Source: Clostridia bacterium
GTDB lineage: Bacteria; Bacillota_A; Clostridia; Christensenellales; Borkfalkiaceae
Direction: 5' to 3'
DNA: 5,245 nucleotides
Assembly: GCA_017504735.1 (NCBI GenBank)
Contig: JAFVQP010000061.1
Coordinates: 1 to 5,245, forward strand
Each line of letters begins with the position of its first letter. Positions within the stretch are counted from its first letter, which is position 1. This document shows, piece by piece, positions 5,171 to 5,245 of this stretch. The notes under the pieces are model-generated. The model worked only from the letters and a program-made list of their open reading frames with translations. It was not told the origin of the DNA and did no database searches. A program made the translations under genes and the position numbers.

Positions 5171-5245
5171 CTCCTAGCTAAACAAATAAAATGCCCAAAA
5201 TTCCTTTATTTCCACGGCATCCAGCGATTTTTACGGCATTTTTAC
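5171..5245. other. Non-coding right edge, no gene supported
   Basis: No reading frame with a ribosome binding site is seen on either strand. ACGGCAT occurs at 5214-5220 and 5233-5239, and the last 18 bases have TTTTTAC twice around GGCAT. The stretch may belong to a convergent gene's end or a repeat that continues outside the window, but it is too short to classify. Confidence 0.4.

Noticed and set aside
5191..5245. Possible plus-strand gene start at ATG 5191, open to the window edge
   Set aside because: Only 18 codons are visible, with no ribosome binding site or promoter, and the sequence matches nothing I know.

Overview
The window looks like a chromosomal segment from a Firmicute, most likely a member of the Clostridia. 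The basis is strong AAAGGAG(G)-type ribosome binding sites, sigma-A-like promoters with 17-base spacers, U-tract hairpin terminators, moderate GC, and gene families (DUF1846/UPF0371, PfoR-like EIIC, DUF1540, YitT) that are common together in that group. Nothing identifies a species.

Layout from left to right: (1) the 3' end of a Nudix-type hydrolase gene (+), closed by two tandem terminators; (2) a DUF1846/UPF0371 gene (+) with its own promoter and a GTG start at 316; (3) a bidirectional terminator shared with the convergent gene for a PfoR/PTS_EIIC_2-like membrane protein (-, 1829-2989), whose promoter region carries a 10-bp inverted repeat and repeated ATCGATAAA-like motifs; (4) a minus-oriented terminator and a 206-base array of GTGAAGTT / AACTTCAC octamers separated by small hairpins; (5) a small cysteine-rich DUF1540 gene (-, 3338-3508) whose 3' UTR would contain that array; (6) divergently, a promoter driving rplI (ribosomal protein bL9) and a YitT-family membrane protein gene (+), closed by a hairpin near 5129-5162. 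The last 80 bases hold no gene I can support.

The genes do not form one pathway. There are four transcription units, each bounded by recognisable promoters or terminators: the Nudix gene, the DUF1846 gene, and the minus-strand PfoR-like and DUF1540 genes transcribed separately, with rplI-yitT as a likely two-gene unit alongside them (five units counting the partial Nudix gene). The housekeeping anchor is rplI; the others are two membrane proteins of poorly known substrate, one conserved protein of unknown function, and a probable small metal-binding protein.

The most unusual content is the array at 3127-3332. The octamer is conserved, while the spacers differ in sequence but most are self-complementary. 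The octamers of the left half are the reverse complement of those in the right half, so the whole block could fold as one branched RNA or cruciform. I do not recognise it as a named repeat or RNA family.
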